Notes: generated from the letters alone by a model not told the origin. A stretch of 64,000 nt of DNA from Akkermansiaceae bacterium (GCA_017798145.1 CP059069.1:3457226-3521225); one strand, 5' to 3'. Positions 8,315 to 19,056 are shown, numbered from the stretch's first letter. Translations and numbers: made by a program.

Positions 8315-8368
8315 GGCTGAGAATGGAGCGGTTTTTCCGGCCAATGCAAGCGGCGGGCACAGGGAAGA

Positions 8369-9178
8369 TCAGTTGCTGGAGGGTTTTGCAAGGATCACGC
8401 TGTCACCCGGCTGGATGCGGACTCCCGGCGAAAGCGCCTTGAGGTCGATCTCTGCGATGGTCTGCGTCGGTTCGATGGCGGATGGGTTGACCTTTGCAAT
8501 GAGGCGGCCATCGCGTTTCACGAGCAGTGAAGTCTGCGGGGTGAAGCCGGAGTTGGAGCCGGCTCCGATGACCAGGAAGCCCCAGTCATGGTCAACTGCG
8601 GTGACGCGGGCTTCCATCGCATTGCGCGCGATGCGGTTGCTGCGAGCGTCCTTGCGCTCGACGAGGCGCTGCACCTCGGCCTGCTTGGTGGAAAGGGTTG
8701 ACTTGGCTCCATCGACGAGGGTTTCGAGCTCCTCAAGCTTGGCGCGCCTGGTTTTGATGTCTTCGCTGATTTCGTTCACCTTCTCGGGGAGGTTTTCCAG
8801 GGTCACATCTCCACCGAGGTCGCCAAGCACTTTCTGGACTTCCTCGATGGCCTTGTTGAGTTCGGCAAGCTCCGAGTCCTGCGCGGCAATCTCCGCGTCG
8901 AGCTTGGCGCTCTCGTTTTTGAGTGCGTTGCCCGTCGATTCAAGGGCGATCACGCTTTGGGTGGCGACCTCAAGGTTGTTTTTGGATGTTTCGAGAAGGG
9001 CTTTCTCGTCCACGATGTCGGAGTCAGCCTTGTCAGCGGTAGCGGTGACCTGCTTGTTCGTTTCGATGGCCAGAAGGCGTGCGTCCTGGGTCGCCTGGAA
9101 TTTTTCAGACATGGTGAAGCTGAAATAAGCGGCTGCGGCGCAGACGAGGATGGCCAGGATGGGAGCGATGAATTTCAT
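8369..9178 (-). CDS. Membrane-anchored coiled-coil protein (paralogue A)
   Basis: 269 residues: an N-terminal membrane anchor (about residues 4-22), a long coiled coil (about 45-190, rich in Glu, Lys, Ala and Leu), then a compact beta-rich C-terminal domain. That domain contains WGFLVIGAGSNSGFTPQTSLL and ends with PGVRIQPGDSVILAKP. It resembles the layout of MreC or of periplasmic adaptor proteins, but I cannot assign it. The upstream gene is a paralogue with the same order and a matching WGF-G-N-G signature; the 35-base gap suggests one operon and perhaps a hetero-oligomer. Confidence 0.8.
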   Translation of the reverse strand: MKFIAPILAILVCAAAAYFSFTMSEKFQATQDARLLAIETNKQVTATADKADSDIVDEKALLETSKNNLEVATQSVIALESTGNALKNESAKLDAEIAAQDSELAELNKAIEEVQKVLGDLGGDVTLENLPEKVNEISEDIKTRRAKLEELETLVDGAKSTLSTKQAEVQRLVERKDARSNRIARNAMEARVTAVDHDWGFLVIGAGSNSGFTPQTSLLVKRDGRLIAKVNPSAIEPTQTIAEIDLKALSPGVRIQPGDSVILAKPSSN

Positions 9179-9213
9179 GGATATGGGAAGGGGTTTTGGT
9201 CCGGTTCTGGGGA

Positions 9214-10005
9214 TCAGTTGGCGGCTGCTTTCTTTTGCTTCGCGGAAGGCACCACGCGGTCTCCGACCATGAGGGTGACATCCTGGGCGATGGAGTCCGG
9301 GATGATGCTGGCCGATGCGCTGCGGCTTTCCACCGCCGTGACCAGCAGGCGTGCAACGGTTTCCCCCTCACGGACGACATCGAGAGTGGAGTTCGCGTTG
9401 ACGCCGGCGTTGTTGCCGTCGTTAAGGGTCACGAAGCCCCATGTCGGGTAGATGCTACGGATGCTGGTATTGAGGGATGGCAGGGACTCCCCGTTGCCGA
9501 GGATCTTGAAGTCGTTGTTGCGCTTGTCCGCATCGGCTTGGGCGGCGGCGTTCTGTGCGGTCAGGTTGGCGAGGCTCGCCTCGGTGTCGGTGATGCTCTG
9601 GCCGAGTTCCTCGCGCTCCACGCGCATGGCCTTCATTTTGTCGGCAAGGCTGTTGATCTCGCCCACTTCGGCGATCTTTTGGCGGATGTCATCCAGCTGT
9701 GCCTTGTTCGCCTCGATGGTGGCGGCCTTGGTTTCGTTTTCCGACTTCATCTTCGCGTTGGCTTCCTGGAGTTTCGCCTCCTCCTCGGATTTCGCGGCAA
9801 ACTGCTCATCGATGCCGGCACGCTCGATGGGCAGCGCGGCAAGCACCTCCAGGGCGGCCTTCAGGCGTGCCTGGCTTTGCGCAAGGCTGGCCTCCTCGCG
9901 GTTCTTATTGGAAATCTCATCCTCCAGGCGAGTTTTGTTTTTCATGGCCACAAATGCTGCGACCGCGAGGATGATTGCTGTGAAAATTCCTAAGATATTG
10001 GCCAT
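9214..10005 (-). CDS. Membrane-anchored coiled-coil protein (paralogue B)
   Basis: 263 residues with an N-terminal membrane segment (about 4-20, ILGIFTAIILAVAAFVAM) and a coiled coil to about residue 165. A C-terminal domain holds WGFVTLNDGNNAGVNANSTL and a closing MVGDRVVPSAKQKK. The last domain matches paralogue A in order and key residues (Trp-Gly-Phe, Gly-x-x-x-Gly, a following beta segment and a final GD motif). It is first of the two genes and divergent from the ABC transporter gene, with a 155-base gap that must hold both promoters. Unassigned; a cell-envelope structural role is a guess. Confidence 0.8.
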   Translation of the reverse strand: MANILGIFTAIILAVAAFVAMKNKTRLEDEISNKNREEASLAQSQARLKAALEVLAALPIERAGIDEQFAAKSEEEAKLQEANAKMKSENETKAATIEANKAQLDDIRQKIAEVGEINSLADKMKAMRVEREELGQSITDTEASLANLTAQNAAAQADADKRNNDFKILGNGESLPSLNTSIRSIYPTWGFVTLNDGNNAGVNANSTLDVVREGETVARLLVTAVESRSASASIIPDSIAQDVTLMVGDRVVPSAKQKKAAAN

Positions 10006-10160
10006 GGGGTTTGGGAGTCGGATATTCCGGATGTGATGGGAGACTAGGGGCTCCTTCTCCGGGGCGGCAATCCCAAAGTGCGCGAAATTTCAAAATCATC
10101 CACAAGCCGAAGCTTGACTTTACAAAGACCTTTCCCACGCCAAGCGTCTGCGCCCAAGGC

Positions 10161-11894
10161 ATGAACTCCGTAATCCGCGTATTTTCCTACCTCCGCCGCT
10201 ACCCCGGGCTGGCAACCGCGCAGTTTTTCTGCGCCACCATCATGGCGGTTTCGGTCATTTTTTTCCCGAAAATCACCCAGGTCGTCATCGATGACGTCGT
10301 CCCCGATCCCGCGAAGCACCCCGATCTCCTTTTCTGGATCATGCTGGCCACCGCCTCCTACTTCCTGAAGGACGGCCTCAACTGCGCCCGCATTTTCGTC
10401 AACAACCACTTCGAACAGAACGTCATCTACGACATCCGCTCCGATCTCTACCGGAAAATCCAGCGCCTGCCGCTCAACTGGTTCGACTCCCGCCGCACCG
10501 GCGACATCATGACCCGCGTCGTCGAGGACGTCACCTCCATGGAGCGTGTGCTGATCGACGGCATCGAGCTCGGCCTCGTCGCCCTGATCCAGCTCATCGC
10601 CGTCGGGCTCGTGATGTATCTCACCGATTGGCAGGTCGCCCTGTGGGCCACGCTTCCCATCCCGATCCTGATCATCGGCGCGTGGATCTATTCGAAGGAT
10701 GCCCGCCACCGCCACAAGGCAGAGCGCAAGGCCACCTCCGCCCTCAACTCCCTCCTCCACGATAACATTGCGGGCATACGCCAGATCAAATCCTACGCCG
10801 CCCAGGACGAGGAACACGCGAATTTCAACAACCTGTCCAACCGCGTCCGCAAAGCCACCCTACACCTCATGAAATGGTGGGCCGTCTACAACCCGTCCAT
10901 GTCCTTCGCCAGCATGCTCGGCTATGTCCTCGTGCTCGGCTTCGGGGCGCAAGCGATGATCGCAGGCCGCATGACGGTGGGCGACCTGACATTTTTCTTC
11001 CTGCTCCTCAGCCTCTTCTACGAGCCGGTCGGAAAACTCCGCCAGCTCAACCAGATGATCTTCTCGTCCCGAGCCGCCGGTGACCGGGTTTTCGAGATCA
11101 TGGACTCAGAGGACGAGGAAAACGCGGCCGAAGGGGAAACCCTGCCGGAGAGGATCCGCGCCCACGTCCGCTTCGAGAACGTATCCTTCGCCTACGGCAA
11201 ACAGGCAACCCTGACCGGCCTCAGCCTCGACGCCCCGCCCGGCTGCACCGTCGCCCTCGTCGGCTCCACCGGCGCCGGCAAGTCCACCGTGCTCTCCCTG
11301 CTCAACCGCTTCTATGAGCGGGATTCCGGCAGCATCACCATCGACGGCACGGACATCGCCACGCTTTCCAAGAATTCCCTCCGGGAAAAACTCGCATACG
11401 TCACCCAGGAAGCCTTCCTCTTCAACGGCACCGTCCGCGAAAACCTGCTCCTCGCCAAACGCAACGCCTCCGAAGAGCAGATATGGAAAGCCCTGGAAGC
11501 CGCCAACGCCGCCCCCTTCATCCGCGCCTTGCCCAATCTGCTCGACACCAACGTCGGCGAGCGCGGCGTGAAACTCTCAGGCGGGGAAAAACAGCGCCTC
11601 TCCATCGCCCGCGCGCTCCTCAAGGACGCCCCGATACTCCTGTTAGATGAGGCCACGGCATCCGTCGATTCCGAAACCGAGCGCCAGATCCAGGCCGCGC
11701 TCGACCGGCTCATGGAGAACCGCACCGCCTTCGTCATCGCCCACCGACTCTCCACGATCCAGAACGCGGACAGGATCTACGTCATGGACAAAGGCAAGGT
11801 CATCGAGGAAGGAACCCACGTTGAGCTGCTCGCCCTGGAAGGGAAATACGCGGAACTATGCAGCCGGTCGTTTCTCGCGGAGCGGGAAGGGTGA
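10161..11894 (+). CDS. ABC transporter, fused permease and ATPase (MsbA/lipid exporter type)
   Basis: Half-size exporter of 577 residues with six membrane helices (about residues 15-310) and a C-terminal ATPase. Walker A is GSTGAGKST (about residue 370), the signature is LSGGEKQRLS (about 473), Walker B is ILLLDEATASVDSET, and the H-loop is IAHRLST. The order and sequence fit the ABCB/MsbA family, which dimerises and flips lipids, LPS precursors or drugs. The start ATG in MNSVIRVFSYLRRYPG is favoured; 50 upstream in-frame residues look non-coding. The substrate cannot be read from the sequence. The gene for a large exported protein follows after 87 bases. Confidence 0.93.
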   Translation: MNSVIRVFSYLRRYPGLATAQFFCATIMAVSVIFFPKITQVVIDDVVPDPAKHPDLLFWIMLATASYFLKDGLNCARIFVNNHFEQNVIYDIRSDLYRKIQRLPLNWFDSRRTGDIMTRVVEDVTSMERVLIDGIELGLVALIQLIAVGLVMYLTDWQVALWATLPIPILIIGAWIYSKDARHRHKAERKATSALNSLLHDNIAGIRQIKSYAAQDEEHANFNNLSNRVRKATLHLMKWWAVYNPSMSFASMLGYVLVLGFGAQAMIAGRMTVGDLTFFFLLLSLFYEPVGKLRQLNQMIFSSRAAGDRVFEIMDSEDEENAAEGETLPERIRAHVRFENVSFAYGKQATLTGLSLDAPPGCTVALVGSTGAGKSTVLSLLNRFYERDSGSITIDGTDIATLSKNSLREKLAYVTQEAFLFNGTVRENLLLAKRNASEEQIWKALEAANAAPFIRALPNLLDTNVGERGVKLSGGEKQRLSIARALLKDAPILLLDEATASVDSETERQIQAALDRLMENRTAFVIAHRLSTIQNADRIYVMDKGKVIEEGTHVELLALEGKYAELCSRSFLAEREG

Positions 11895-11981
11895 GCAGGC
11901 CCGCATCCGGTTTTCACCGCTGCACCTGATTCGCGCCTCGACATCGCCCGGCCCGGTATCCAACCGTTAGGCCATCCGAAC

Positions 11982-14900
11982 ATGAAATTCCGTGCCGTCA
12001 CCTTGTTCATGGCAGTCCTCTGCTGCGCCCTCGACCTTGTTCACGGCGCGGAGGCAGCCGCAACGGCATGGTCGGATAGGCTCGGCAGCGAAGACCCCGC
12101 CGTCTGGAAAAAGGCCGAGGCCGATCTCCAGGCAGAAGGCGCGGCCGCGCAGGGCGCCCTCACCCGCCTCGCGGAAAACCCCGACCCATGGGTCGCCGCC
12201 CGCGCCGAACGCCTCCTGATGGCCCTGCGCGGCATCGACCCGCGGCTGCCGCGCAACATCCAGCTCTCCCTCCTCGGCTACCCCGATCTCGGCGCAGCCG
12301 CCCGGGCGGAACTTTTGGATACCCTTTCCCGCCCCGGCCCAGGCCATCTCGGTGCCTTGATCTTCCTGATCGGGCAGCCGCAGACGGAGGGAGAAGGATG
12401 GAACCAGCGCCTGCGCAACGCCATCGCCCAGAATCCCGCCGACGTGGAACTGATCAAGCCCGAATCCGTCCCTCCGGCAACGCTCGGCCTCCTGTTCTCC
12501 TGCTTTCCCGACCACCCGCAGGGAGCCAAGGAGGAACGCTACGCGAAGTGGCGCGCCCTCAACCCGGACATCCGCTTCCACATCCGCCGCGACCAGGTGG
12601 AGCTGGAAATCGGAAGATTCAGGGAAAACGCGGAGACCGCGGAGCTGCTCTCATATCTCCCCCGGGTTCGCGACGCCGAAGCGAGGATCCACGCAGCCAG
12701 GTTCTCACGCGGCCTGATCATGGCGGACAAGAAGCTCGCCCCCGATTCCCTCGATGAAAACGCCAGCATCGGCCATCTCCTTGTGCTTTCATCGGATTCC
12801 AGCGCGGTCGAGTGGTATGCAAAGCACCTCGCCCGCCACCCTGGCATCGCGGATTCGCTGCTTCCCGAACTAACAAGCCTCACCATCAGGCACCTTTTGG
12901 CACAAAGGGATTTGGAGAAAGCGATCCTCCTCTTCCTCGCACCGCAGGATGAGACCTGGCACGTGCGCACGGTCGATTGGAATCTCCTCCGTGAGATCGG
13001 TGCAGCGCTGGGCAGCGATCCCGCAGCCCTGCCCGACGGCCTTCCCGAGATCAACAACCCATCCCGCTTCCCCATCATGGGCAGCATCCTTGACGCCTGG
13101 TTCAAGGCCAACCGCGAAAACAATGATAACGCGGCTCCCGGTGGAAAAACCGAGTGCTTCGACCGCTGGGCGAAAACCGATGAATGGCTGGAAGCCGCAC
13201 ACCGGCACGGCGCCCTCGACCTTTACCAGCGCCTCATGATACGACGCGGGAAATTCACGGAAACGCTCATTCTCCACGAAAGCGACAGGAACCATTACGC
13301 ACTGATGAACCTCGGTGAGCTCCTCGTGTCCCAACCCAAGCTTGTCCCGCTTGTCCCCGCCGGGAAATGCACCGTGGAAACCCTGCGCTCCCTGCTGCAC
13401 GGAGCCATTTCGAGCTACGAGTCCGCATGGCGCGAATCCAAGCCGCAGCCCTCCTTCGGGATGGCGGCGGCATGGCTGGAAACCCACCCCAACCTGTTGG
13501 AGAAAGACAGCTTCTCCACCGCGCCGCTCTATCAGGCCGCCCTCGACTGGAAGGCCGGCCGCCGCGCCCAGGCCGCCGCCGCACTGCTAGCCACAACCAA
13601 ACCGATCATCACCGAGTTCGGCGGCCGCACCCACTCGAACCCCAACCCCATCGCCAGCCACGCCATCGCCATGCTCGCGGATCTGCTCGCAGCGTCCCCG
13701 GATGCCGACCTGCAAGCCCTGCTCCCCGCCGAAACCGCCACGCGCGAAAACCTCACCTTCATCCTCGAACGGCTCGGCAAACGCAAGAGCCACGCACCCG
13801 CTGACATCCGCATGAGCCTTGCCCTGACCGCCCTGATCCGCGAGCGCTTCGACCCCGAAGGCATCCTTTTCGCCATCGATGCATACAAAGGCCGCAGGAT
13901 CTCACTCGATGCATGGATGGCCGGGGATGAAAATCTCGCCGGGGACATCCTCATCGCATCCTTCCTTTCCAATCCCGACAAGGAGGAGCAATACGACGGC
14001 GGGTCGGCATGGGCGATCGCACTGCTGGGACGCGCGGGGGAGGCCATGGAAAAACTCGACTCCGCGAAGGCCTCACTGGCCGCCCCGGTGTATCGCTCGA
14101 AACGCGCCCGCCTGCTCCAAGTCCTCGGCCGGACCAAGGAGGCCATGGAAACCGTGTCCCCGGAGCACCAGCCGAACCTACGCCTCGCCCTCGCCCTGGA
14201 GACGGGCGAATGGGATGCGGCGGCTTCCGCATCGGCGGCGGCTTATGACGAAATGAGCGCGACCGCAGCGGCGAGATCCTGCATCGATACCCTTTCCGGA
14301 GATCCCGACCGCGTCAAAAGGCACATCAACTCGAACCTCGGCACCATCCGCCTGCTCAACGGTGACAGCCTGCGGGAAGATGATCTCGTGGAAATGGCGC
14401 GGGATTCGGAGGTCGCCGCCGACTTTGAGCGCATCCTCGCCGCAGCGCTCGCCTCCGGGACGGACGTCCCCTACCTGCAGCTTTCCCAATACCTACAATA
14501 TCCCGATCTGCTCCCCGACAAGCCCCGCGCCATCCAGCTCGCCGCGGAGGCCGCCGCCAGGGACACCGTCATCATCAACGGCGAGCCGGTCACCGGAGTC
14601 CACAAGATGGTCATCGCCGCAAGCCTGCTCAACCTCGGGCGCGGCGATCTCGCCTACGCGGCGGTTCGCCCGCTCTTTGCCTCCTCCCTCCGGGAAAAAC
14701 CCGCCGTCCCCCTCAAGCGAAGCTACGGCTGGGGATACACGCCCCCGCTGTACGAAGCGTTCAACGCCATCCTCCGCCTCACCCAGATGGAGTGGCCCGA
14801 TCTCCCTGCGGAAAAGCAGATGGGCAAACTCGATGCCATCCTCAGTCATGGGGATCCCTCGCTCCGCGCCCGCAACATGCTCGGGCTGATCTCGAAGCAT

Positions 14901-15881
14901 CACTTGCAGCTCAACAAAAAGGAACTCCACGAACTTCTCTGGTTGCCGCTCTTCGATCTCTCCCACGCAGGCAAGGTGCCTCAGGAAATGAAAGACCGGG
15001 CCCTTGCCCTGATGGATTCCAAGCAGCCCGATGCCAACGACCGCAAGCGCCTCGCCAATGCATGGACACCCGAGATCTGGTTCATGGAAAGCCACCACCC
15101 GCCCGGCGGCACCGGCATGAGATACGAATTCGGATACACCCCGAAAGCGGGCAAAAAGCACGCGCCGCGCGGCAAGGATTTCGTCCTGATCGACGGCCTC
15201 GACGCAGCCCTCAAGCTCATCGCAAAAGGGGAGCGCGATGCTGCTGCGAAGCTGATCCGCGAATGCGTCATCCGCAACCTGCTAGACCCCGGCCTGACCG
15301 AGCAGCGCGTCCATTGGAACTCCAAGGAAGGCAGCGGCTGGGGCTCGGGTCGGGGTCATATCAGCGGCGGTTCATCGACCCTGGTTTCTTTTTTCGAGGC
15401 CTACGACCTGCCGCCGGAGATTTGCATCCCTCTCATCCGCGCCTGCACGGACACATGGAACAACACCTCCGACGACAATCGCTATCTCAATGCAGCCAAC
15501 TACCTCGCTGCGAACGGCAGGCAAGGGGATGCCCTCGGCCTCTATCACCGCTTCCTGGTCGCAAGCAGCGGGGTTACAGGCAGCGGAATCGCAGGCCGCC
15601 CGCATGTGAGGAATTTCCTCAAGACGCGCGGCCTTCTGGCGGCACAGCGCGGTGACGGTGCCGCCGCCGTGCATGACATAGGCAGATTGGTGCAACTCGC
15701 CCCATACGAGCCGGAATCAGCAGCGGCGATCATCGCAGCCCTCACGGAAGGGGGGGACCAGAAAAGCCTCGACGCCGCCCGTGACGTTACCGACCGCTTC
15801 TGGCGCGTCCGCCTCATCGAAATCCCGACCAGCCGCACCTACGCCCATTGGAGGAAACAGTGGGAGAACCTGTTTCCCTGA
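11982..15881 (+). CDS. Large exported protein, unknown function (1299 aa)
   Basis: Begins MKFRAVTLFMAVLCCALDLVHGAEA, a signal peptide with probable cleavage after HGA. The mature part looks alpha-helical and repeat-like: the first 100 residues resemble HEAT repeats (DPAVWKKAEADLQAEGAAAQ, AENPDPWVAARAERLLMAL). Much of the rest has TPR-like spacing of Ala/Leu and LGR motifs (YRSKRARLLQVLGRTKEAME). A Gly/Ser-rich stretch near residue 1120 (GSGWGSGRGHISGGSS) interrupts it. No catalytic motif was found. It may be a large extracytoplasmic scaffold; it could be cotranscribed with the ABC exporter upstream. It converges on the ribosomal-protein operon. Confidence 0.8.
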   Translation: MKFRAVTLFMAVLCCALDLVHGAEAAATAWSDRLGSEDPAVWKKAEADLQAEGAAAQGALTRLAENPDPWVAARAERLLMALRGIDPRLPRNIQLSLLGYPDLGAAARAELLDTLSRPGPGHLGALIFLIGQPQTEGEGWNQRLRNAIAQNPADVELIKPESVPPATLGLLFSCFPDHPQGAKEERYAKWRALNPDIRFHIRRDQVELEIGRFRENAETAELLSYLPRVRDAEARIHAARFSRGLIMADKKLAPDSLDENASIGHLLVLSSDSSAVEWYAKHLARHPGIADSLLPELTSLTIRHLLAQRDLEKAILLFLAPQDETWHVRTVDWNLLREIGAALGSDPAALPDGLPEINNPSRFPIMGSILDAWFKANRENNDNAAPGGKTECFDRWAKTDEWLEAAHRHGALDLYQRLMIRRGKFTETLILHESDRNHYALMNLGELLVSQPKLVPLVPAGKCTVETLRSLLHGAISSYESAWRESKPQPSFGMAAAWLETHPNLLEKDSFSTAPLYQAALDWKAGRRAQAAAALLATTKPIITEFGGRTHSNPNPIASHAIAMLADLLAASPDADLQALLPAETATRENLTFILERLGKRKSHAPADIRMSLALTALIRERFDPEGILFAIDAYKGRRISLDAWMAGDENLAGDILIASFLSNPDKEEQYDGGSAWAIALLGRAGEAMEKLDSAKASLAAPVYRSKRARLLQVLGRTKEAMETVSPEHQPNLRLALALETGEWDAAASASAAAYDEMSATAAARSCIDTLSGDPDRVKRHINSNLGTIRLLNGDSLREDDLVEMARDSEVAADFERILAAALASGTDVPYLQLSQYLQYPDLLPDKPRAIQLAAEAAARDTVIINGEPVTGVHKMVIAASLLNLGRGDLAYAAVRPLFASSLREKPAVPLKRSYGWGYTPPLYEAFNAILRLTQMEWPDLPAEKQMGKLDAILSHGDPSLRARNMLGLISKHHLQLNKKELHELLWLPLFDLSHAGKVPQEMKDRALALMDSKQPDANDRKRLANAWTPEIWFMESHHPPGGTGMRYEFGYTPKAGKKHAPRGKDFVLIDGLDAALKLIAKGERDAAAKLIRECVIRNLLDPGLTEQRVHWNSKEGSGWGSGRGHISGGSSTLVSFFEAYDLPPEICIPLIRACTDTWNNTSDDNRYLNAANYLAANGRQGDALGLYHRFLVASSGVTGSGIAGRPHVRNFLKTRGLLAAQRGDGAAAVHDIGRLVQLAPYEPESAAAIIAALTEGGDQKSLDAARDVTDRFWRVRLIEIPTSRTYAHWRKQWENLFP

Positions 15882-15937
15882 GGTTCGGCATCGATCGAAC
15901 GGACTCGGGAAAGCGGCTTGAAATGCCGTGTGTGGGA

Positions 15938-15970
15938 AACAAAAAACGCCCGGAGTTTCCTCCGGACGTT
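15938..15970 (-). terminator. Rho-independent terminator of the rpsM-rpsK-rpsD operon
   Basis: On the minus strand: AACGTCCGGAG, loop GAAA, CTCCGGGCGTT, then TTTTTGTTTCC. An 11-bp stem with one G-T wobble, a stable GNRA-type loop and a T-run just past the rpsD stop make a classic intrinsic terminator. Confidence 0.9.
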
Positions 15971-15993
15971 TCCTGAAATGATTTCCTGCCCGA

Positions 15994-16605
15994 TCAGCGG
16001 GAGTAGAGCTCGACGATGAGCTGCTCGTTGACGAGCGGGTCGATCTCGGAGCGCTCCGGGATGCGGGACATCGTGCACTCCATCTTCTCACGATCCGTTT
16101 CCAGCCAATCCACCGAGGGGACTGCCTGGGTGAGGTCGAGCATGCGGAGCGCGAGCTGCTGCGAGGATGGCTTGGCGCCGACCTTGATATGGTCGCCGGG
16201 CTTCACCTGGTAGCTTGCGATATCAACGCACTTGCCGTTCACGAGCACGTGGCCGTGGTTGACCATCTGGCGGGCGGCCTGGCGGGAGTTGCCGAAGCCT
16301 GCGCGGTAGCAGATGTTGTCGAGGCGGCATTCGAGGAGCTGGAGGAGGATCACGCCGGTAACACCGCGGCGGCGGGCTGCCTCCTGGTAATATCCGCGGA
16401 ATTGCTTCTCAAGCACACCGTATTGGAAACGGAGCTTCTGCTTCTCACCGAGTGCGACGGAGTATTCCGACTTCTTCTTGCGGCCTGCGCGGACGCCGTG
16501 CTGGCCTGGTGGGAAATTGCGGCGCTCCAAGGACTTGGATGGGCCGAAAAGTGCGACGCCGAAGCGGCGGGAGAGTTTGGTGCGTGGACCTGTGTAACGT
16601 GCCAT
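15994..16605 (-). CDS. rpsD: 30S ribosomal protein S4
   Basis: 203 residues, primary 16S rRNA-binding protein of the 30S body. The N-terminal domain begins MARYTGPRTKLSRRFG. The S4 RNA-binding domain (about residues 93-155) carries LECRLDNICYRAGFGNSRQAARQMV and the GHVLVNGK loop. The zinc-type cysteines of some S4 proteins are absent, so this is the Cys-minus form. It is last in the operon and followed by a strong terminator; rpoA and rplQ, which usually follow, are not here. Confidence 0.97.
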   Translation of the reverse strand: MARYTGPRTKLSRRFGVALFGPSKSLERRNFPPGQHGVRAGRKKKSEYSVALGEKQKLRFQYGVLEKQFRGYYQEAARRRGVTGVILLQLLECRLDNICYRAGFGNSRQAARQMVNHGHVLVNGKCVDIASYQVKPGDHIKVGAKPSSQQLALRMLDLTQAVPSVDWLETDREKMECTMSRIPERSEIDPLVNEQLIVELYSR

Positions 16606-16638
16606 GATATTAGAAAGTTGGGTGTTTAATGTGTTGGG

Positions 16639-17235
16639 TTAAACGCGGCGGGCTTTCTTAGGGCGGCAACCGTTGTGAGGGATAGGCGTGACATCGCGGA
16701 TCGAGAGGATGTCGAGACCGAGGCCCTGGACGGCACGCACTGCGGACTCACGGCCGGAACCGGGACCCTTGACGCGGACATCAACCTCTTTCAGGCCGTG
16801 ACCCATGGCCTGGCGGCATGCATCCTGGGAAACAACCTGTGCGGCGTATGCGGTGCTTTTCCTCGAACCCTTGAAGCCCATCTTGCCGGCGCTGGACCAT
16901 CCGATGGAGTTTCCGTTCTGGTCGGTCACGCTCACGAGCGTGTTGTTGAAGGTGGCCGTGACGTGGACGATGCCGCGGGCGACGTTCTTCGAGCCCTTGG
17001 CCTTGTGGATCTTGATTTCCTCTTCGCCACCACCGATCTCAGCGAAGATATCCTTCTTCTGCTCTTTCTTCGGGGTGCCGTCGGGATTGAGGGCGGGAGC
17101 TGCCTCAGCGGCAGGTGCGGCCTTCTTGGATTCTTCCGGTTTTGCAGCGGGAGCGGCAGCCGGGGTTTCGGGTTTGGCCTCGGCAGCGGGAACCGCCACT
17201 TCTTCAGCTTCTGTGTTGTTTGTTTCTTCGGACAT
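16639..17235 (-). CDS. rpsK: 30S ribosomal protein S11 with long acidic N-terminal extension
   Basis: The S11 domain starts at about residue 75 ([19 protein letters not shown]) and ends [10 protein letters not shown], as expected for the platform protein near the Shine-Dalgarno helix. Before it are about 75 extra residues rich in Ala, Glu, Pro and Lys ([19 protein letters not shown] and similar), making 198 residues instead of about 130. No alternative start lies close to the S11 core, and codon use in the extension matches the rest. rpsM is 61 bases upstream and rpsD 33 downstream. Confidence 0.95.
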   Translation of the reverse strand: MSEETNNTEAEEVAVPAAEAKPETPAAAPAAKPEESKKAAPAAEAAPALNPDGTPKKEQKKDIFAEIGGGEEEIKIHKAKGSKNVARGIVHVTATFNNTLVSVTDQNGNSIGWSSAGKMGFKGSRKSTAYAAQVVSQDACRQAMGHGLKEVDVRVKGPGSGRESAVRAVQGLGLDILSIRDVTPIPHNGCRPKKARRV

Positions 17236-17296
17236 ATGTCGGGAACGTTTCGGTCACCTCAGGCGACCGGGAAATTGTTGTTGCGCAACAGGCTTG

Positions 17297-17665
17297 TTAC
17301 TTCTTGACGCCAACGGTCTTCTTCTTGCCCTTGCGGGTGCGGGCGTTGGTGCGGGTGCGCTGGCCACGGACGGGCAGGCCGCGCTTGTGGCGGATGCCGC
17401 GGTAACAGTTGATGGAGGTGAGGCGCTTGAGCTGCACCTGACGCTCACGGCGGAGATCGCCCTCAACCATGATCTGCTCGGCCTGGATCACCTGGGCGAT
17501 CTTGACGAGCTGATCCTCGCTGAGCTGTCCGGTGCGGATGTCCGGATCGATGCCGGCGTGCTCGAGTATGCGGCTCGCCAGAGGGCGGCCTATGCCGAAC
17601 ATGTAAGTGAGGGAAGCCTCGATGCGCTTCTCGTTGGGGATTTCGATGCCTAGGATACGTGCCAT
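17297..17665 (-). CDS. rpsM: 30S ribosomal protein S13
   Basis: 122 residues; begins [30 protein letters not shown], with the helix-two-turn-helix RNA-binding motif. It ends with the basic tail [24 protein letters not shown], which contacts the P-site tRNA. First gene of the rpsM-rpsK-rpsD set. No rpmJ was found immediately upstream, in contrast to the order in many bacteria. Divergent from moxR. Confidence 0.97.
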   Translation of the reverse strand: MARILGIEIPNEKRIEASLTYMFGIGRPLASRILEHAGIDPDIRTGQLSEDQLVKIAQVIQAEQIMVEGDLRRERQVQLKRLTSINCYRGIRHKRGLPVRGQRTRTNARTRKGKKKTVGVKK

Positions 17666-17760
17666 TGTGTGCAGTAGTTCGCGTGTTTCGCGTGCTGCCG
17701 ATCCATACCGGAAGCCCCGCGGGGCGGGTGATTTACCAGAAGATCACACTCTGGCAAGCC

Positions 17761-17794
17761 GGAAATGGAAAAAACCTGCACCCCGGGGAAGGTT
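17761..17794 (-). promoter_or_regulatory. Hairpin in the rpsM leader region
   Basis: GGAAAAACC is repeated inverted as GGTTTTTTCC around a CCCCGGGG-centred loop, about 95 bases upstream of the rpsM start. On the minus strand the distal arm is T-rich, so it could be an attenuator or a protein-binding leader structure of the ribosomal operon. Position and shape are seen; the role is inferred. Confidence 0.4.
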
Positions 17795-17898
17795 TTTCCA
17801 AAAACTGTCCACACCCTGCGAACTTTCCCCATAACCGCCGTATCCCTTCTCGACAAACCGCGGGCTGCCCCTAGCTTCCTGCGAAACATTACGCACAA

Positions 17899-18984
<1,086 letters not shown>

Positions 18985-19004
18985 TCCCATGTAGTGGAGA
19001 AAAT

Positions 19005-19031
19005 CGCGGGAGCCACCAGTGGGCTCCCGCG
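19005..19031 (-). terminator. Hairpin between moxR and the TonB receptor gene
   Basis: A perfect 10-bp stem (CGCGGGAGCC / GGCTCCCGCG) with a 7-base loop between two converging genes. On the minus strand it is followed by ATTTTCT, so it fits termination of the receptor transcript; it could also end the moxR transcript. Confidence 0.65.
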
Positions 19032-19056
19032 AACAGACTACGGATTACCCGGAACC

